Positions 8,480 through 18,643 are shown, counted from the first letter of the stretch. The stretch is 64,000 nucleotides of DNA from Gammaproteobacteria bacterium (GCA_024742415.1 JANSYN010000008.1:112637-176636), one strand, 5' to 3'. Numbers and translations: made by a program. The notes: generated by a model not told the origin, from the letters alone.

Positions 8480-9223
8480 ATGGGAGTGGATGTGAGTTCT
8501 GAGGAAGGTGCGCAAGGCGTACAGTTGGCTGCACTACCTGAGCATGTGATAGGCGTGCTGGGCATGCATCGAAGCGGCACCAGCTGTCTTACGGGAACCT
8601 TGCAATCTGCGGGCCTGTTTCTTGGTGAGCACCACACGTGGAACCACCACAATCACAAGGGTAATCGCGAAAACCAGAGTATTGTCGACATTCACGAAGC
8701 AGTGCTGGCAGCCAATGGCGGTGCATGGGACAAGCCTCCCTCCACTGCGCGATGGAGCGCGCAGCAGTTGGAGATGATTCGCCATTTGCTGCAGCAGCAC
8801 AGCCAGGAAAAATATTTCGGTTTCAAGGATCCGCGTGCATTGCTCTTGCTCGACGGGTGGAAGTCCGTCTGTCCGGACATCTCCTTCGTGGGAATTTACC
8901 GACACCCGAATGCGGTGGCGGCTTCTTTGCGACAGCGCAATGACAAAAGCAAACGCGAGTGCCTGGCGTTGTGGTACGCGTATAATCGTGCGCTGCTGGA
9001 TGAGTATGAGAAATCCCCGTTCCCGATTCTGAGCTTTGATGAAGACGAGTCAGTGCTCGATGCGAAAATTCTTGAGGTGGCACAGGAGCTGGGTCTACCC
9101 GGGCGTGCCGCTGATGACAAGTTCTACAGCCCGGAGTTGCGCCACAATGCTGGCCGTGGCGCAATCTTGTTGCCAGCTAAGTATCGCAATCTGTATAAGC
9201 ATCTCAAGTCACTGAGTCGTTGA
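8480..9223 (+). CDS. Sulfotransferase-family protein
   Basis: 247 residues from ATG 8480 (an in-frame upstream start at 8444 is possible; neither has a strong ribosome-binding site). The PAPS 5'-phosphosulfate loop is GMHRSGTS at 28-35, identical to that in the gene at 3791. The segment KYFGFKDPRALLLLDGW and the 3'-phosphate site IYRHPNAVAASLRQRN follow in the expected order. There is no coiled-coil tail, unlike the 3791 protein. Probable role: sulfating a glycan made by the neighbouring glycosyltransferases. It lies 9 bases before the next gene, so they are probably one operon. Confidence 0.75.
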   Translation: MGVDVSSEEGAQGVQLAALPEHVIGVLGMHRSGTSCLTGTLQSAGLFLGEHHTWNHHNHKGNRENQSIVDIHEAVLAANGGAWDKPPSTARWSAQQLEMIRHLLQQHSQEKYFGFKDPRALLLLDGWKSVCPDISFVGIYRHPNAVAASLRQRNDKSKRECLALWYAYNRALLDEYEKSPFPILSFDEDESVLDAKILEVAQELGLPGRAADDKFYSPELRHNAGRGAILLPAKYRNLYKHLKSLSR

Positions 9224-9232
9224 TGGACGATC

Positions 9233-10225
9233 ATGTTGAGTAAGAAAAGGCAGGGCAGGCAGCGCCTTTTTGCGCGCAGGGCAAGGCTTTCCGGGCCTGC
9301 GCTGAGTATCATTTTGATTGTCTATGACATGCCAGCCCAGGCCCAGAGAACTGTGCGTTCCCTGCTGCATGGTTATCAACGCGACGTTGCCTCCTGGGAT
9401 TATGAGCTGTTGATTATCGAGAACGCGTCGGCCAATACGCTGCCGCGCTCCTTCGTTGACTCACTGCCTCCCTATTGTTCCTACTTTTTGCGCGATGAAA
9501 GCAGGCCAACCCCCGTGCCCGCCATCAACGAAGGTCTGCGCCTGGCCAGGGGCCGAAACCTGTGTGTAATGATCGACGGCGCGCGACTGGTGACTCCCGG
9601 TGTGGTCAAGAACCTCATCAGAGGCCACCAGATTTCCGACCAGGCCGTCGTTACGGTGCCCGGATACCACCTGGGCAAGGAACTGCAGCAAGTCGCCGTG
9701 GGCAGCGGTTATTCCAGCGAGTTTGAAGATGAACTGGTCGCCTCCATCAACTGGCCTGAAGACGGCTATCGTCTGTTTGAGATTGCCTGTTTTAGTGGGT
9801 CCTGCGCCCACGGCTTTTTTCTACCCCACAGCGAGAGTAACTGTATCAGCCTGCCCAGAAAGATGTGGCACGAGTTGGGCGGTTTCGACGAACGTTTCGA
9901 CCTGCGAGGCGGCGGCCTGGTCAACCTGGACACGTACAAGCGGGCCTGCGAGCATCCTGGCGCCCAGCATGTTTTCCTGCACGGCGAGGGAACCTTCCAC
10001 CAGTTTCATGGTGGGGTGACAACCGGCGGCGAGGACTCACACGTCCGCCAGCGCTACATTGACGAGAGTATGCAGCAGTATGCTGACCTGCGCGGAGCCA
10101 GTTATGAAAGCCCACAGACAGACCCTGTCTACCTTGGAGAATTGTCCGACTATGTGCAGCAGTTTGTCTTTCTTTCCACACAGAAAAAGCTCGATCGAAT
10201 GCGTATGATGGAAAGCAACCGCTAA
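9233..10225 (+). CDS. GT2-like glycosyltransferase, member of a local paralogue family
   Basis: 330 residues. After a basic 22-residue N-terminal extension comes a GT-A fold: LSIILIVYDMP, a YELLIIENAS turn, PAINEGLRLARG, then MIDGA at 113-117 where GT2 enzymes usually have DxD. Later it has WPEDGYRLFEI and GEGTFHQFHGGVTT. The same motifs in the same order appear in the two genes at 13622 and 14552, so the three are paralogues. Donor and acceptor are unknown. The second Asp of the metal motif is replaced (D-G-A), which may mean a different metal site. Confidence 0.75.
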   Translation: MLSKKRQGRQRLFARRARLSGPALSIILIVYDMPAQAQRTVRSLLHGYQRDVASWDYELLIIENASANTLPRSFVDSLPPYCSYFLRDESRPTPVPAINEGLRLARGRNLCVMIDGARLVTPGVVKNLIRGHQISDQAVVTVPGYHLGKELQQVAVGSGYSSEFEDELVASINWPEDGYRLFEIACFSGSCAHGFFLPHSESNCISLPRKMWHELGGFDERFDLRGGGLVNLDTYKRACEHPGAQHVFLHGEGTFHQFHGGVTTGGEDSHVRQRYIDESMQQYADLRGASYESPQTDPVYLGELSDYVQQFVFLSTQKKLDRMRMMESNR

Positions 10226-10278
10226 TGCAGGCAAATCGCTATTGCGCCAGAAACCTTTGACCCAGGAAGCACTGACCC

Positions 10279-11067
10279 ATGCAGAACTCGATTTATTTCC
10301 CGCCCTCGCTCCAACGCTTTGAGCCCAAGCGCATGGTGTTTAGTACCTGGGTCGACCACCTGTGCTTCGCCTACGATTTGATCGAGACCCTGCGCCCGCA
10401 GATCACCGTGGAGCTGGGGGTTTACAATGGCTTGTCTTTCTTCACCTTTTGTCAGTCGATGGTTGAGAACGACGTCGAGGGTGTTGCTTATGGCATCGAT
10501 TGCTGGGAAGGAGATGAGCATACCGATTCCTATGACGACTCCATCTACCAGGACGTGGCAGAACACGCGCGCGCCAATTACCGCGGTATGACCTATCTGC
10601 TGCGTATGTTCTTTAACGAAGCGCTGCAGCACTTCGAGACGGACTCCATCGACCTTCTGCATATCGACGGGCTGCACACGTACGAAGCGGTACAGGAAGA
10701 TTTCACCAACTGGTATCCCAAGGTGAAGCCAGGTGGGATAGTGCTGTTTCACGACGTCATGGCGCGTATCAAGGATTTTGGCGCCTGGAAGTTCTTCGAG
10801 GAGCTGGAGGCCTCGCATGATGAGGTCTTCAGGTTCAATCATGGATTTGGCCTTGGCGTCTTGCGCAAGCCAGGTGGTGAGCGCCGACCAAGCCAGTTGA
10901 TGGACTTGATGTTCTCCAAGGATCCTGAAATTGAACATCGCCTGCGTCAGTTGTATGTTCATGCCGGCCTGTTTATTGAATCACGGCACAAAGCTGACCT
11001 GGTTCGCCAGGGGCGTAAAGGTATCAGGCTCGGTGGTGTCGGCAAGAAACAACCTGCGGCCGGGTAA
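10279..11067 (+). CDS. Class I SAM-dependent methyltransferase (Methyltransf_24-like)
   Basis: 262 residues. The SAM motif I is VELGVYNGLSF near 44-54. An acidic GIDCW follows strand 2. IDLLHIDGLHTYEAV (about 127-141) and PGGIVLFHDV (about 152-161) match the Methyltransf_24 family, common in glycan and cephalosporin-hydroxylase-like clusters. It probably O-methylates a sugar or other glycan substituent. 53 bases follow the preceding glycosyltransferase gene and 6 bases separate it from the oxygenase gene, consistent with one transcript. Confidence 0.8.
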   Translation: MQNSIYFPPSLQRFEPKRMVFSTWVDHLCFAYDLIETLRPQITVELGVYNGLSFFTFCQSMVENDVEGVAYGIDCWEGDEHTDSYDDSIYQDVAEHARANYRGMTYLLRMFFNEALQHFETDSIDLLHIDGLHTYEAVQEDFTNWYPKVKPGGIVLFHDVMARIKDFGAWKFFEELEASHDEVFRFNHGFGLGVLRKPGGERRPSQLMDLMFSKDPEIEHRLRQLYVHAGLFIESRHKADLVRQGRKGIRLGGVGKKQPAAG

Positions 11068-11073
11068 CGGCCA

Positions 11074-12261
11074 GTGAACCACGGCAGTTCAATCAAGGAT
11101 GCGGACGCCCCGGTGAATCTGGCAAACCTGCCGCAGGAATTGCGCGCCCCGGCGCAGGAGATTGAAGCGCTGATTGCACAGGGTCAGTTCGAGGCCGGTA
11201 TTGCAAGCATGCAAAAACTGGCCCGCTCCAGTGGTGACCCCGTGTTGATGTTACGCCTGATAGCGCTGCGCGCGCAGGGTCTGAAACAGGCGATGCAACC
11301 GCTCGAACTGCAACCCATGTACGATGCGAGTGCGCACCTGGACGACCCCGATGCGCTGCAGGCCCGCCTTTCACGCGACGGTTACCTGTTCCTGCGCGAC
11401 GTCATTCCAGCGCAGGCCCTGCGTCAACTGCGCAAGCAGATCACCACGATACTCGCGGACGAAGGCTGGATTGAAGGCGGTGACAAGCAGGATGAAGCCC
11501 TCGCTGTCAGCCGTCCGCGCCGGGAGGGGCAGCGCAGGTATTTTCAGGCCCATGATCGTATTATCCGGCTCGAGGCGCTGCACAGCCTTGCACACAACAA
11601 TGCGCTGATGGCCCTGATGCGCAATGTACTTGGCCCAAGTGTATTTCCTCATCCCCTCAGTATTGTGCGGTTGGTCTTCCCGCAAAGTCCGGAGCTGGCC
11701 ACGCCGCCGCATCAGGATTATCCCAACAACCAGGGCACCGCAGACCTCACGGCGGCCTGGATTCCGCTTGCTGATTGCCCGATACAGCAGGGTTCGCTGG
11801 CGGTTCTTGAAGGCTCACACAAGTTTGGCGTGCTGCCGCTGAAGTTTCATTTGGGTGCCGGTAACCGGCGCGCTGTGCTTGGCGAGCAACTGGCTGGCCT
11901 GCGCTGGGTGGGTGCAGACTTCAAGCTTGGGGATGTCTTGCTGTTCCCTTCATTGACCGTGCACAAAGCCATGGAAAACCTCAGCAAGAGGAATATGCGG
12001 CTGTCGGTGGATTTTCGCTTTCAGCGCGAAGGCGAAGCGCTCACGAGCGGCTGCTTGCAACCGCACTTTGAGCGCATCAGTTGGGAAGACATTTACCGCG
12101 GTTGGGAATCCACGCGTTACCAGTACTACTGGCAGAACAAGAACTACGTTGAAGTGCCGTGGAACGCCGCCTTGCATGAGCTGCCGCCGGATCACTATGA
12201 CGAGGCATATGAGCAGGAGATGGCGTTTAACCTGCTATTCAATGCGCGCAGTGAAGCCTAG
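11074..12261 (+). CDS. Phytanoyl-CoA dioxygenase (PhyH)-family Fe(II)/2-oxoglutarate oxygenase
   Basis: 395 residues from GTG 11074. An N-terminal helical part of about 90 residues precedes the double-stranded beta-helix domain. The iron ligands are visible as H213 and D215 (PPHQDYP) with distal H297 (TVHKAMEN), and R309 as the likely 2-oxoglutarate-binding Arg. The family hydroxylates small molecules, lipids and modified sugars or amino acids. It follows the methyltransferase gene by 6 bases. Convergent with a second, divergent PhyH gene at 12326; the 63 bases between hold a 7-bp inverted repeat (12285-12291 with 12310-12316). Confidence 0.8.
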   Translation: MNHGSSIKDADAPVNLANLPQELRAPAQEIEALIAQGQFEAGIASMQKLARSSGDPVLMLRLIALRAQGLKQAMQPLELQPMYDASAHLDDPDALQARLSRDGYLFLRDVIPAQALRQLRKQITTILADEGWIEGGDKQDEALAVSRPRREGQRRYFQAHDRIIRLEALHSLAHNNALMALMRNVLGPSVFPHPLSIVRLVFPQSPELATPPHQDYPNNQGTADLTAAWIPLADCPIQQGSLAVLEGSHKFGVLPLKFHLGAGNRRAVLGEQLAGLRWVGADFKLGDVLLFPSLTVHKAMENLSKRNMRLSVDFRFQREGEALTSGCLQPHFERISWEDIYRGWESTRYQYYWQNKNYVEVPWNAALHELPPDHYDEAYEQEMAFNLLFNARSEA

Positions 12262-12325
12262 GCGCATCGGCTGGTGCGCTGCGGCTCACGCGGCACTGGG
12301 GAATGGTTAGCGTGAGGTGCCTACA

Positions 12326-13300
12326 CTACCAAGCCAGTGGTATCTGATTTTTGGGAAAGCGGTCGGCGGCAAAAAACCAGGTTTCTATGGCGTATCTGGG
12401 GGTGTGGAAATGCTTGCCGAATTGCGTTCGGTGCAATAGGAAGTGGTCAAAAAAATAGGCATCCCCCGCATTGAATTGCGGGCTGGTGATGGCCGTTTCT
12501 CCCCTGTCGCGCGTGACTTGCGCCGTGCTTACCGACCAGTCAAATTGAGCGCCCTCGGCGCTGACTATGGTTGCCAGGCGCTGGGGCAGCACGTCCAGTC
12601 CGGGTGAGCCGGTGCTACCTCCGCAGCTATTGAGGGGCAGCCACAGGTTGACGCTGTTGATATCAGTGCCCATGAACGCCCCGTCCTGATGCCAGCCCGC
12701 CTCAGCGACGGGCAGCCTGGAGCGTCGCAGCACCCACTTTTTGGCGCTCAGGCACGCCGGTTGCCCGAAGTAGTGCGTCAGCAGGGATTTCAGCCCCCGT
12801 GATTCGTACAGTTCCAGCAGGCATTCAGCAACAGAAGGCGCCTCTATGCACATCGCCGAGCCTGACTCGCGATGAAAGCTGCGCGTATTTCCCAGTTCTC
12901 TTTCCCCTCGGGGCAAGATCTCTACGAGATTCTCCGGTGGGTCAAAATAGGTACGGTTTTCGGGCGGACGGCCCGCTTTAAAGTCATTGCAGCTTGCTAG
13001 CACATGATCAATCACCGGCAGCAGTGGTGCCAGTGCATCGGGTTGAAACAGTCCGCGCACGATGAGTGAACCATGGGCGAGCAGCGCCGTTTGCAACGTG
13101 GATGCGCTCAGTGCTTCCGCGGGAATCTCCGGGATTATGAGATCTGTCGGCTGCAAGCTTTGCTGCGGCTGTACCAGCAGCCTGGCCGCGCTATCGGGCA
13201 TTCGCGCCCTGAACGCGTCCAGGCGTTGCTCGATAGCGCGCTTGTCCCTGTCGCTTGCTCTTGCTTCAAGTTGGCGGAAGGTGGTCGTTACTGGATTCAT
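12326..13300 (-). CDS. Second phytanoyl-CoA dioxygenase (PhyH)-family oxygenase
   Basis: 324 residues from ATG 13300. The frame stays open upstream to 13585, but that part is low-complexity and has no family similarity that I can see. Iron ligands H204 and D206 (GWHQDGAF), distal H290 (FLLHRTQ) and R302 (PRYAIETWF) give a complete 2-His-1-carboxylate site. It shares only the fold motifs with the oxygenase at 11074, so this is not a recent duplication. The likely role is hydroxylation of a glycan, lipid or secondary substrate. The ribosome-binding site is weak. Confidence 0.75.
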   Translation of the reverse strand: MNPVTTTFRQLEARASDRDKRAIEQRLDAFRARMPDSAARLLVQPQQSLQPTDLIIPEIPAEALSASTLQTALLAHGSLIVRGLFQPDALAPLLPVIDHVLASCNDFKAGRPPENRTYFDPPENLVEILPRGERELGNTRSFHRESGSAMCIEAPSVAECLLELYESRGLKSLLTHYFGQPACLSAKKWVLRRSRLPVAEAGWHQDGAFMGTDINSVNLWLPLNSCGGSTGSPGLDVLPQRLATIVSAEGAQFDWSVSTAQVTRDRGETAITSPQFNAGDAYFFDHFLLHRTQFGKHFHTPRYAIETWFFAADRFPKNQIPLAW

Positions 13301-13612
13301 GATCTTTGCGCTGTTGTAGCCGTTGCTGCTGTTTTTGTTGTTGGAGCTGTCGTTAATGGTGCTGGTGCTGCTGCAAATACGGGTGTGCAGCGCTGGTTTC
13401 CTGTGTTGCCGTGGGCAAGGCCATGCTATGCGCTGTCTGCGGGGATGTCCAAGAGAAACCCGCTGACGCGCCAGATAGCAGCTATGCTGCGCGGTGTTGC
13501 AGCCTCGCTGGACGCCAGCGCTTGCTGTTAACCGCCTGAAAACTTCTCTAGTATACGGCACTGCTGGCCAGCCCCGCGAATTCATTCCTGGCCAGAGCAG
13601 GGAAGTGGTCAG
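13301..13612. other. Divergent intergenic region with a low-complexity GTTG/CTG-rich stretch
   Basis: 312 bases between the minus-strand oxygenase and the plus-strand glycosyltransferase genes. Bases about 13312-13373 are a degenerate run of GTTG, GCTG and TGTT units. In the minus frame they read as Ser/Asn-rich sequence, and this is why the oxygenase frame stays open upstream. Promoters for both genes should lie here, but no convincing -35/-10 pair was found. Confidence 0.5.
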
Positions 13613-13621
13613 GTGTTTAGC

Positions 13622-14539
13622 ATGAAGTTGTCGGTTATCGTGGTGAGTTTTGACATGCAGCGTGAGCTGCCGCGTACTCTGCAGTCACTCGCGCGTGACT
13701 ACCAGGAGGGCGCCATGAACCTGGACTACGAGGTGCTGCTGATTGACAACGGCTCACCCAACCCGCCCACGCCGGAACTCTGGTCTTCTCTGAACCTGCC
13801 GCTGCGTTACTTTGCAATGGATGGTAGCAGTGCATCGCCTGCCGCTGCCATCAATCGCGGCTTGGCGGAGGCAGCGGGGGAGATCATCTGTTTGATGGTC
13901 GACGGCGCGCACATCCTTACGCCCGGTGTTTTTCGCGCAGCGCTGTCCTGTTATCGCGGATTCGAGAATCCCGTGGTTGCCGTGCGCTATTTCTACCTGG
14001 GCAATGAAGAGCAGCCGGTCTCTGTGACCCAGGGCTATAACACCGCCAGGGAAGATGCGCTGTTGCGGCGGATTGACTGGCCAACTGATGGGTATCGACT
14101 GTTTGAGATCGGCACGCCTTTGCGACACGGCGCGTTGCTGACCGCCTGGCTGAACAGGATTGGCGAAACCAATTGCCTGTTCCTGCGACGTTCGGTGTTC
14201 CAGGCGATTGGGGGTGCCGATGAGGGATTTGATCTACCTGGCGGGGGCTTCCTCAACCTGGATATCTACAAACAGGCTCTGGAGTCACCGGGCGTGACGC
14301 CGGTGCAACTGATTGGCGAGGGCAGCTTCCATCAACTGCATGGCGGAATCACCACCAACAGTCTCGATGGCAGCAGGGAAGCGTCGCAGCGGGCCTACCG
14401 TGAACAGTACCGCAGGTTGCGCGGCAACGACCGGCCCATCGCGGACGTGCAGTTCCATCATTTCGGACAGCTACGTACCCGCGCCTCGAATATCACTGCT
14501 CGAGAGCGCCGCAGGGCGCGCGATGCCGGCAAACTGTAG
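13622..14539 (+). CDS. GT2-like glycosyltransferase, tandem paralogue 1
   Basis: 305 residues from ATG 13622, chosen so that MKLSVIVVSFDM lines up with the start of the next gene. GTG 13613 with GGAAG 7 bases upstream is an alternative. Motifs in order: YEVLLIDNGSPNP, PAAAINRGLAEAAGEIICLM, VDGAH at 93-97 in the DxD position, WPTDGYRLFEI, GGADEGFDLPGGGFLNLD and GEGSFHQLHGGITTN. It is clearly closest to the gene that follows 12 bases later; both are more distant from the gene at 9233. The repeated DGA in place of DxD is a family trait here. Confidence 0.75.
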   Translation: MKLSVIVVSFDMQRELPRTLQSLARDYQEGAMNLDYEVLLIDNGSPNPPTPELWSSLNLPLRYFAMDGSSASPAAAINRGLAEAAGEIICLMVDGAHILTPGVFRAALSCYRGFENPVVAVRYFYLGNEEQPVSVTQGYNTAREDALLRRIDWPTDGYRLFEIGTPLRHGALLTAWLNRIGETNCLFLRRSVFQAIGGADEGFDLPGGGFLNLDIYKQALESPGVTPVQLIGEGSFHQLHGGITTNSLDGSREASQRAYREQYRRLRGNDRPIADVQFHHFGQLRTRASNITARERRRARDAGKL

Positions 14540-14551
14540 GACGAATCTGTA

Positions 14552-15451
14552 GTGAAGCTTTCAGTGTTGCTGGTTGGTTATGATATGGCGCGAGAAATCC
14601 CCCGCAGCCTGCAGGGGCTGGCGCGCAATTACCAGCATGAGGCAGATCACCTGGATTACGAGGTGCTACTGCTGGATAACGGGTCGCCCACTCCCCTGGA
14701 CCCGCAGAGCTGGTCGCACGTGGACGTGCCAGTGCGCCATATTCGAATTGACAATGCGCCGCCTTCACCAGCGCGTGCGATAAACACCGGCATTGCTGCA
14801 GCACAGGGCGAGATTATCTGTCTGATGATCGATGGTGCTCACCTGTTGACGCCGGGGGTTTTCCGGCTGGCCCTGGCCGCCTTTCGAATGTTTGACAACC
14901 CGGTGGTGGCAACGCGTTACTTCTGGTTGGGTCCCGATGCGCAGAATGAAACCATAGGGCAGGGCTACTGCCAGACGGTGGAGGACGGACTGCTGGAAAA
15001 AATCGCCTGGCCGGATGACGGCTACCGGCTGTTTGAAATTGGAGCTCCGCTAAAAACCCACCATGAGAACATTCACTGGATGAACCGCATGTTCGAGTCG
15101 AACTGCCTGTTTGTGCACCGCGCGTTTTTTGCCTCCCTGGGAGGCGCCGATGAACGCTTTGATATTCCCGGTGGTGGCTTTATCAACAGCGATATCTTCA
15201 AGCGTACCGTCGATCACCCTGATACCGAGGCGGTGCAACTGATCGGCGAAGGCTGCTTCCACCAGGTGCACGGCGGCACCACGACGAACATCAGCACGGC
15301 GCGGCGTGACCAGGAACTGGCAGTTTATCTGGATCAGTACGAGCAGATTCGAGGGCACCGCGATATCATCACCGAGAAGGCGTTTTTCTACCTGGGTCAT
15401 GTGCCCAACGATGCCGCGAAGATTCATCGCTGGAAACCGCCGGCGCGATGA
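14552..15451 (+). CDS. GT2-like glycosyltransferase, tandem paralogue 2
   Basis: 299 residues from GTG 14552. It matches the upstream neighbour along its whole length: MKLSVLLVGYDM, YEVLLLDNGSPTP, GEIICLMIDGAHLLTPGVF (DGA at 94-96), WPDDGYRLFEIG, GGADERFDIPGGGF and GEGCFHQVHGGTTTN. The pair is a tandem duplication with substantial divergence, so the two copies may use different acceptors. It is the last gene of the glycan island. The following convergent gene is a DNA-repair protein unrelated to glycan synthesis. Confidence 0.75.
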   Translation: MKLSVLLVGYDMAREIPRSLQGLARNYQHEADHLDYEVLLLDNGSPTPLDPQSWSHVDVPVRHIRIDNAPPSPARAINTGIAAAQGEIICLMIDGAHLLTPGVFRLALAAFRMFDNPVVATRYFWLGPDAQNETIGQGYCQTVEDGLLEKIAWPDDGYRLFEIGAPLKTHHENIHWMNRMFESNCLFVHRAFFASLGGADERFDIPGGGFINSDIFKRTVDHPDTEAVQLIGEGCFHQVHGGTTTNISTARRDQELAVYLDQYEQIRGHRDIITEKAFFYLGHVPNDAAKIHRWKPPAR

Positions 15452-15538
15452 ACGTTGCCCTGCGGTCGCGGCCAGCAACCTGTTTGAAGGGTTCGTTGTC
15501 AGTCGCAAGTTCTGGCAACTACTGGCCACGACGCCAGC

Positions 15539-15856
15539 CTATTCCCAGCCAAAGCGCCTGAGGTCAACGCGTCCGCCGGGCGTGAACCGTACGCCCTCAC
15601 TTTCCAGCCGTGACCGTTGGGTTTGCGCGACCGTCGAGCCCGCTGGCAGGGAAATCTGACCACTGGCATTGAGCACGCGATGCCACGGGATGCGGGTCTT
15701 CGCTGGCAGGGACCTGAGTGCGCGACCCACGCGTCGGGCCGCAGCGCCGAGGCCGGCACGGCGGGCAATTTCGCCATAGGTGCTGACGCGGCCCACGGGG
15801 ATACTGGCGACGGTCTGCCAGATACGTTCGTTGGTTGTCTGTGCTGTAGTGGGCAT
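15539..15856 (-). CDS. atl: Alkyltransferase-like protein (Atl/YbaZ)
   Basis: 105 residues, the size of the isolated DNA-binding domain of O6-alkylguanine-DNA alkyltransferases. The recognition region RVSTYGEIARRAG (23-35) and an arginine-finger segment RRVGRAL (41-47) are present. The catalytic PCHR motif reads PWHR (57-60), with Trp58 replacing the active-site Cys. That substitution defines Atl proteins, which bind O6-alkylguanine without repairing it and hand it to nucleotide excision repair. Loss of the Cys is therefore expected. Convergent with the last glycosyltransferase gene. Confidence 0.9.
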   Translation of the reverse strand: MPTTAQTTNERIWQTVASIPVGRVSTYGEIARRAGLGAAARRVGRALRSLPAKTRIPWHRVLNASGQISLPAGSTVAQTQRSRLESEGVRFTPGGRVDLRRFGWE

Positions 15857-15982
15857 GGGCAGTCGTCCGATGTTATCGCGATACTACCATCACCAGCGCT
15901 GCCAAGTTGGTAGACTGGGCAACGACACGCTCATCGCGGAGGCGTAGATACGCCCCGGCCTATACGCCTGCCTGGAGGGAAC

Positions 15983-16393
15983 ATGAGGTTTGTGCCATTG
16001 CTACTGCCCTGGTTGGAGCTTTTCACGCTGATTCAGCTCGGGGTGAGTACCAGCGCCCTGACCGCCCTGGCCTGGGTTTTTGTGACCCTGGTGATTGGCC
16101 TGATGCTACTCAGGCGTGAAGGCCGGAGCCTGATGACACAGCTCAATAGCGGTGCCCCCCTGGGTGCCCGACTCCTGGTTGAGGATATGGCCGTGGCAAT
16201 GGCGGGCTTGCTCCTGATGATTCCGGGGCTCATAACGGACGTTTGCGCGCTGTTTGTCCTGGTGGGGCCTGTGCGTCGGCGTCTTTTCCGCGCGCTGCGA
16301 GGGCCCCAGGCGGTATCCGATGCAGAAAATTCTGCGCCGCGTCGCCCACAAATCATAGAGGGCGAGTTTCGTCGGGTGGACTCCGACGATTAG
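15983..16393 (+). CDS. fxsA: Membrane protein FxsA
   Basis: 136 residues. It begins with hydrophobic MRFVPLLLPWLELFTLIQLG and has three to four short membrane segments, including LLLMIPGLITDVCALFVLVGP, the FxsA signature. The C-terminus is short, polar and cytoplasmic. FxsA is known for modulating F-plasmid exclusion of phage T7 in E. coli; its normal role is unclear. In E. coli it also lies close upstream of groES, and the same arrangement here supports the call. Confidence 0.88.
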   Translation: MRFVPLLLPWLELFTLIQLGVSTSALTALAWVFVTLVIGLMLLRREGRSLMTQLNSGAPLGARLLVEDMAVAMAGLLLMIPGLITDVCALFVLVGPVRRRLFRALRGPQAVSDAENSAPRRPQIIEGEFRRVDSDD

Positions 16394-16460
16394 ATGTAAC
16401 TATATGATAATTAATAATAAATTTTATTCCCCAGCCAGATTTCAACGGATTTCCCCCGTC

Positions 16461-16488
16461 TTGACTCCCCGGCAATCGTGACTAGAAT
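16461..16488 (+). promoter_or_regulatory. Sigma-70-type promoter of groESL
   Basis: TTGACT at 16461-16466 and TAGAAT at 16483-16488 are separated by 16 bases. The -10 box runs directly into the CIRCE operator, so a bound repressor would block RNA polymerase. No RpoH-type CCCCAT box at the right spacing was found before groES. Confidence 0.7.
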
Positions 16489-16514
16489 TAGCACTCCTTG
16501 AGCGAGAGTGCTAA
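16488..16514 (+). promoter_or_regulatory. CIRCE operator (HrcA-binding site) before groES
   Basis: TTAGCACTC (16488-16496), nine bases, then GAGTGCTAA (16506-16514): an exact match to the CIRCE consensus TTAGCACTC-N9-GAGTGCTAA. It overlaps the end of the -10 box and lies 90 bases before the groES start. CIRCE is bound by the repressor HrcA, whose activity depends on GroEL. This predicts HrcA feedback control of the operon. hrcA itself is not in the window. Confidence 0.95.
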
Positions 16515-16604
16515 TCAGGCCTTGAAATAGTCTGTTGGCGCCCCAATTGAGCACCTGAGCCCCCGTGAGGGGTCCCGATAATTCGAAGTTTGGAGAAGAT
16601 ATCA

Positions 16605-16895
16605 ATGAAGATACGTCCGCTGTATGACCGTGTGGTCATCCGTCGCAATGCAGAGGAAGAAACCACAGCGGGAGGCATCGTGCTTCCGGGTTCCGCTAAA
16701 GAGAAGCCCAATCAGGGTGAAGTGGTCGCCGTAGGCGACGGCAAGGCCCTGGATAACGGCGAAATACGCGCCCTGGCAGTGAAAGTTGGCGATACGGTGG
16801 TGTTTGGCCAGTACGCAGGCAGTAACACGATCGATGTCGATGGTGAAGAACTGATCATTATGGGTGAGAGCGAGATCTTTGCTGTTGTTGAATGA
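16605..16895 (+). CDS. groS: Co-chaperonin GroES
   Basis: 96 residues from ATG 16605, with GGAGAAG just upstream. All family landmarks are present: [14 protein letters not shown], the mobile loop [22 protein letters not shown] (about 16-37), and VLFG/EYAG-like VVFGQYAG near the end. The heptameric lid closes the GroEL chamber. First gene of the heat-shock operon; groEL follows 85 bases later. Confidence 0.98.
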   Translation: MKIRPLYDRVVIRRNAEEETTAGGIVLPGSAKEKPNQGEVVAVGDGKALDNGEIRALAVKVGDTVVFGQYAGSNTIDVDGEELIIMGESEIFAVVE

Positions 16896-16968
16896 TTGCT
16901 CGAGTGTTCCAGCGAGCAAGTTCTTTGATTAGGCAAAAACCGTAACCCATCAATTGAATAGCAATTAA

Positions 16969-18624
<1,656 letters not shown>

Positions 18625-18643
18625 GCCACCCCGCTCCCACACG

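Noticed and set aside
13301..13585. N-terminal extension of the minus-strand oxygenase frame (95 residues)
   Set aside because: Low-complexity Ser/Asn-rich translation from GTTG-type repeats, with no domain similarity. The start at 13300 gives a normal PhyH length.
15539..15856. Inactivated methylguanine methyltransferase
   Set aside because: Trp in place of the catalytic Cys is the defining feature of Atl proteins, not a disabling mutation.
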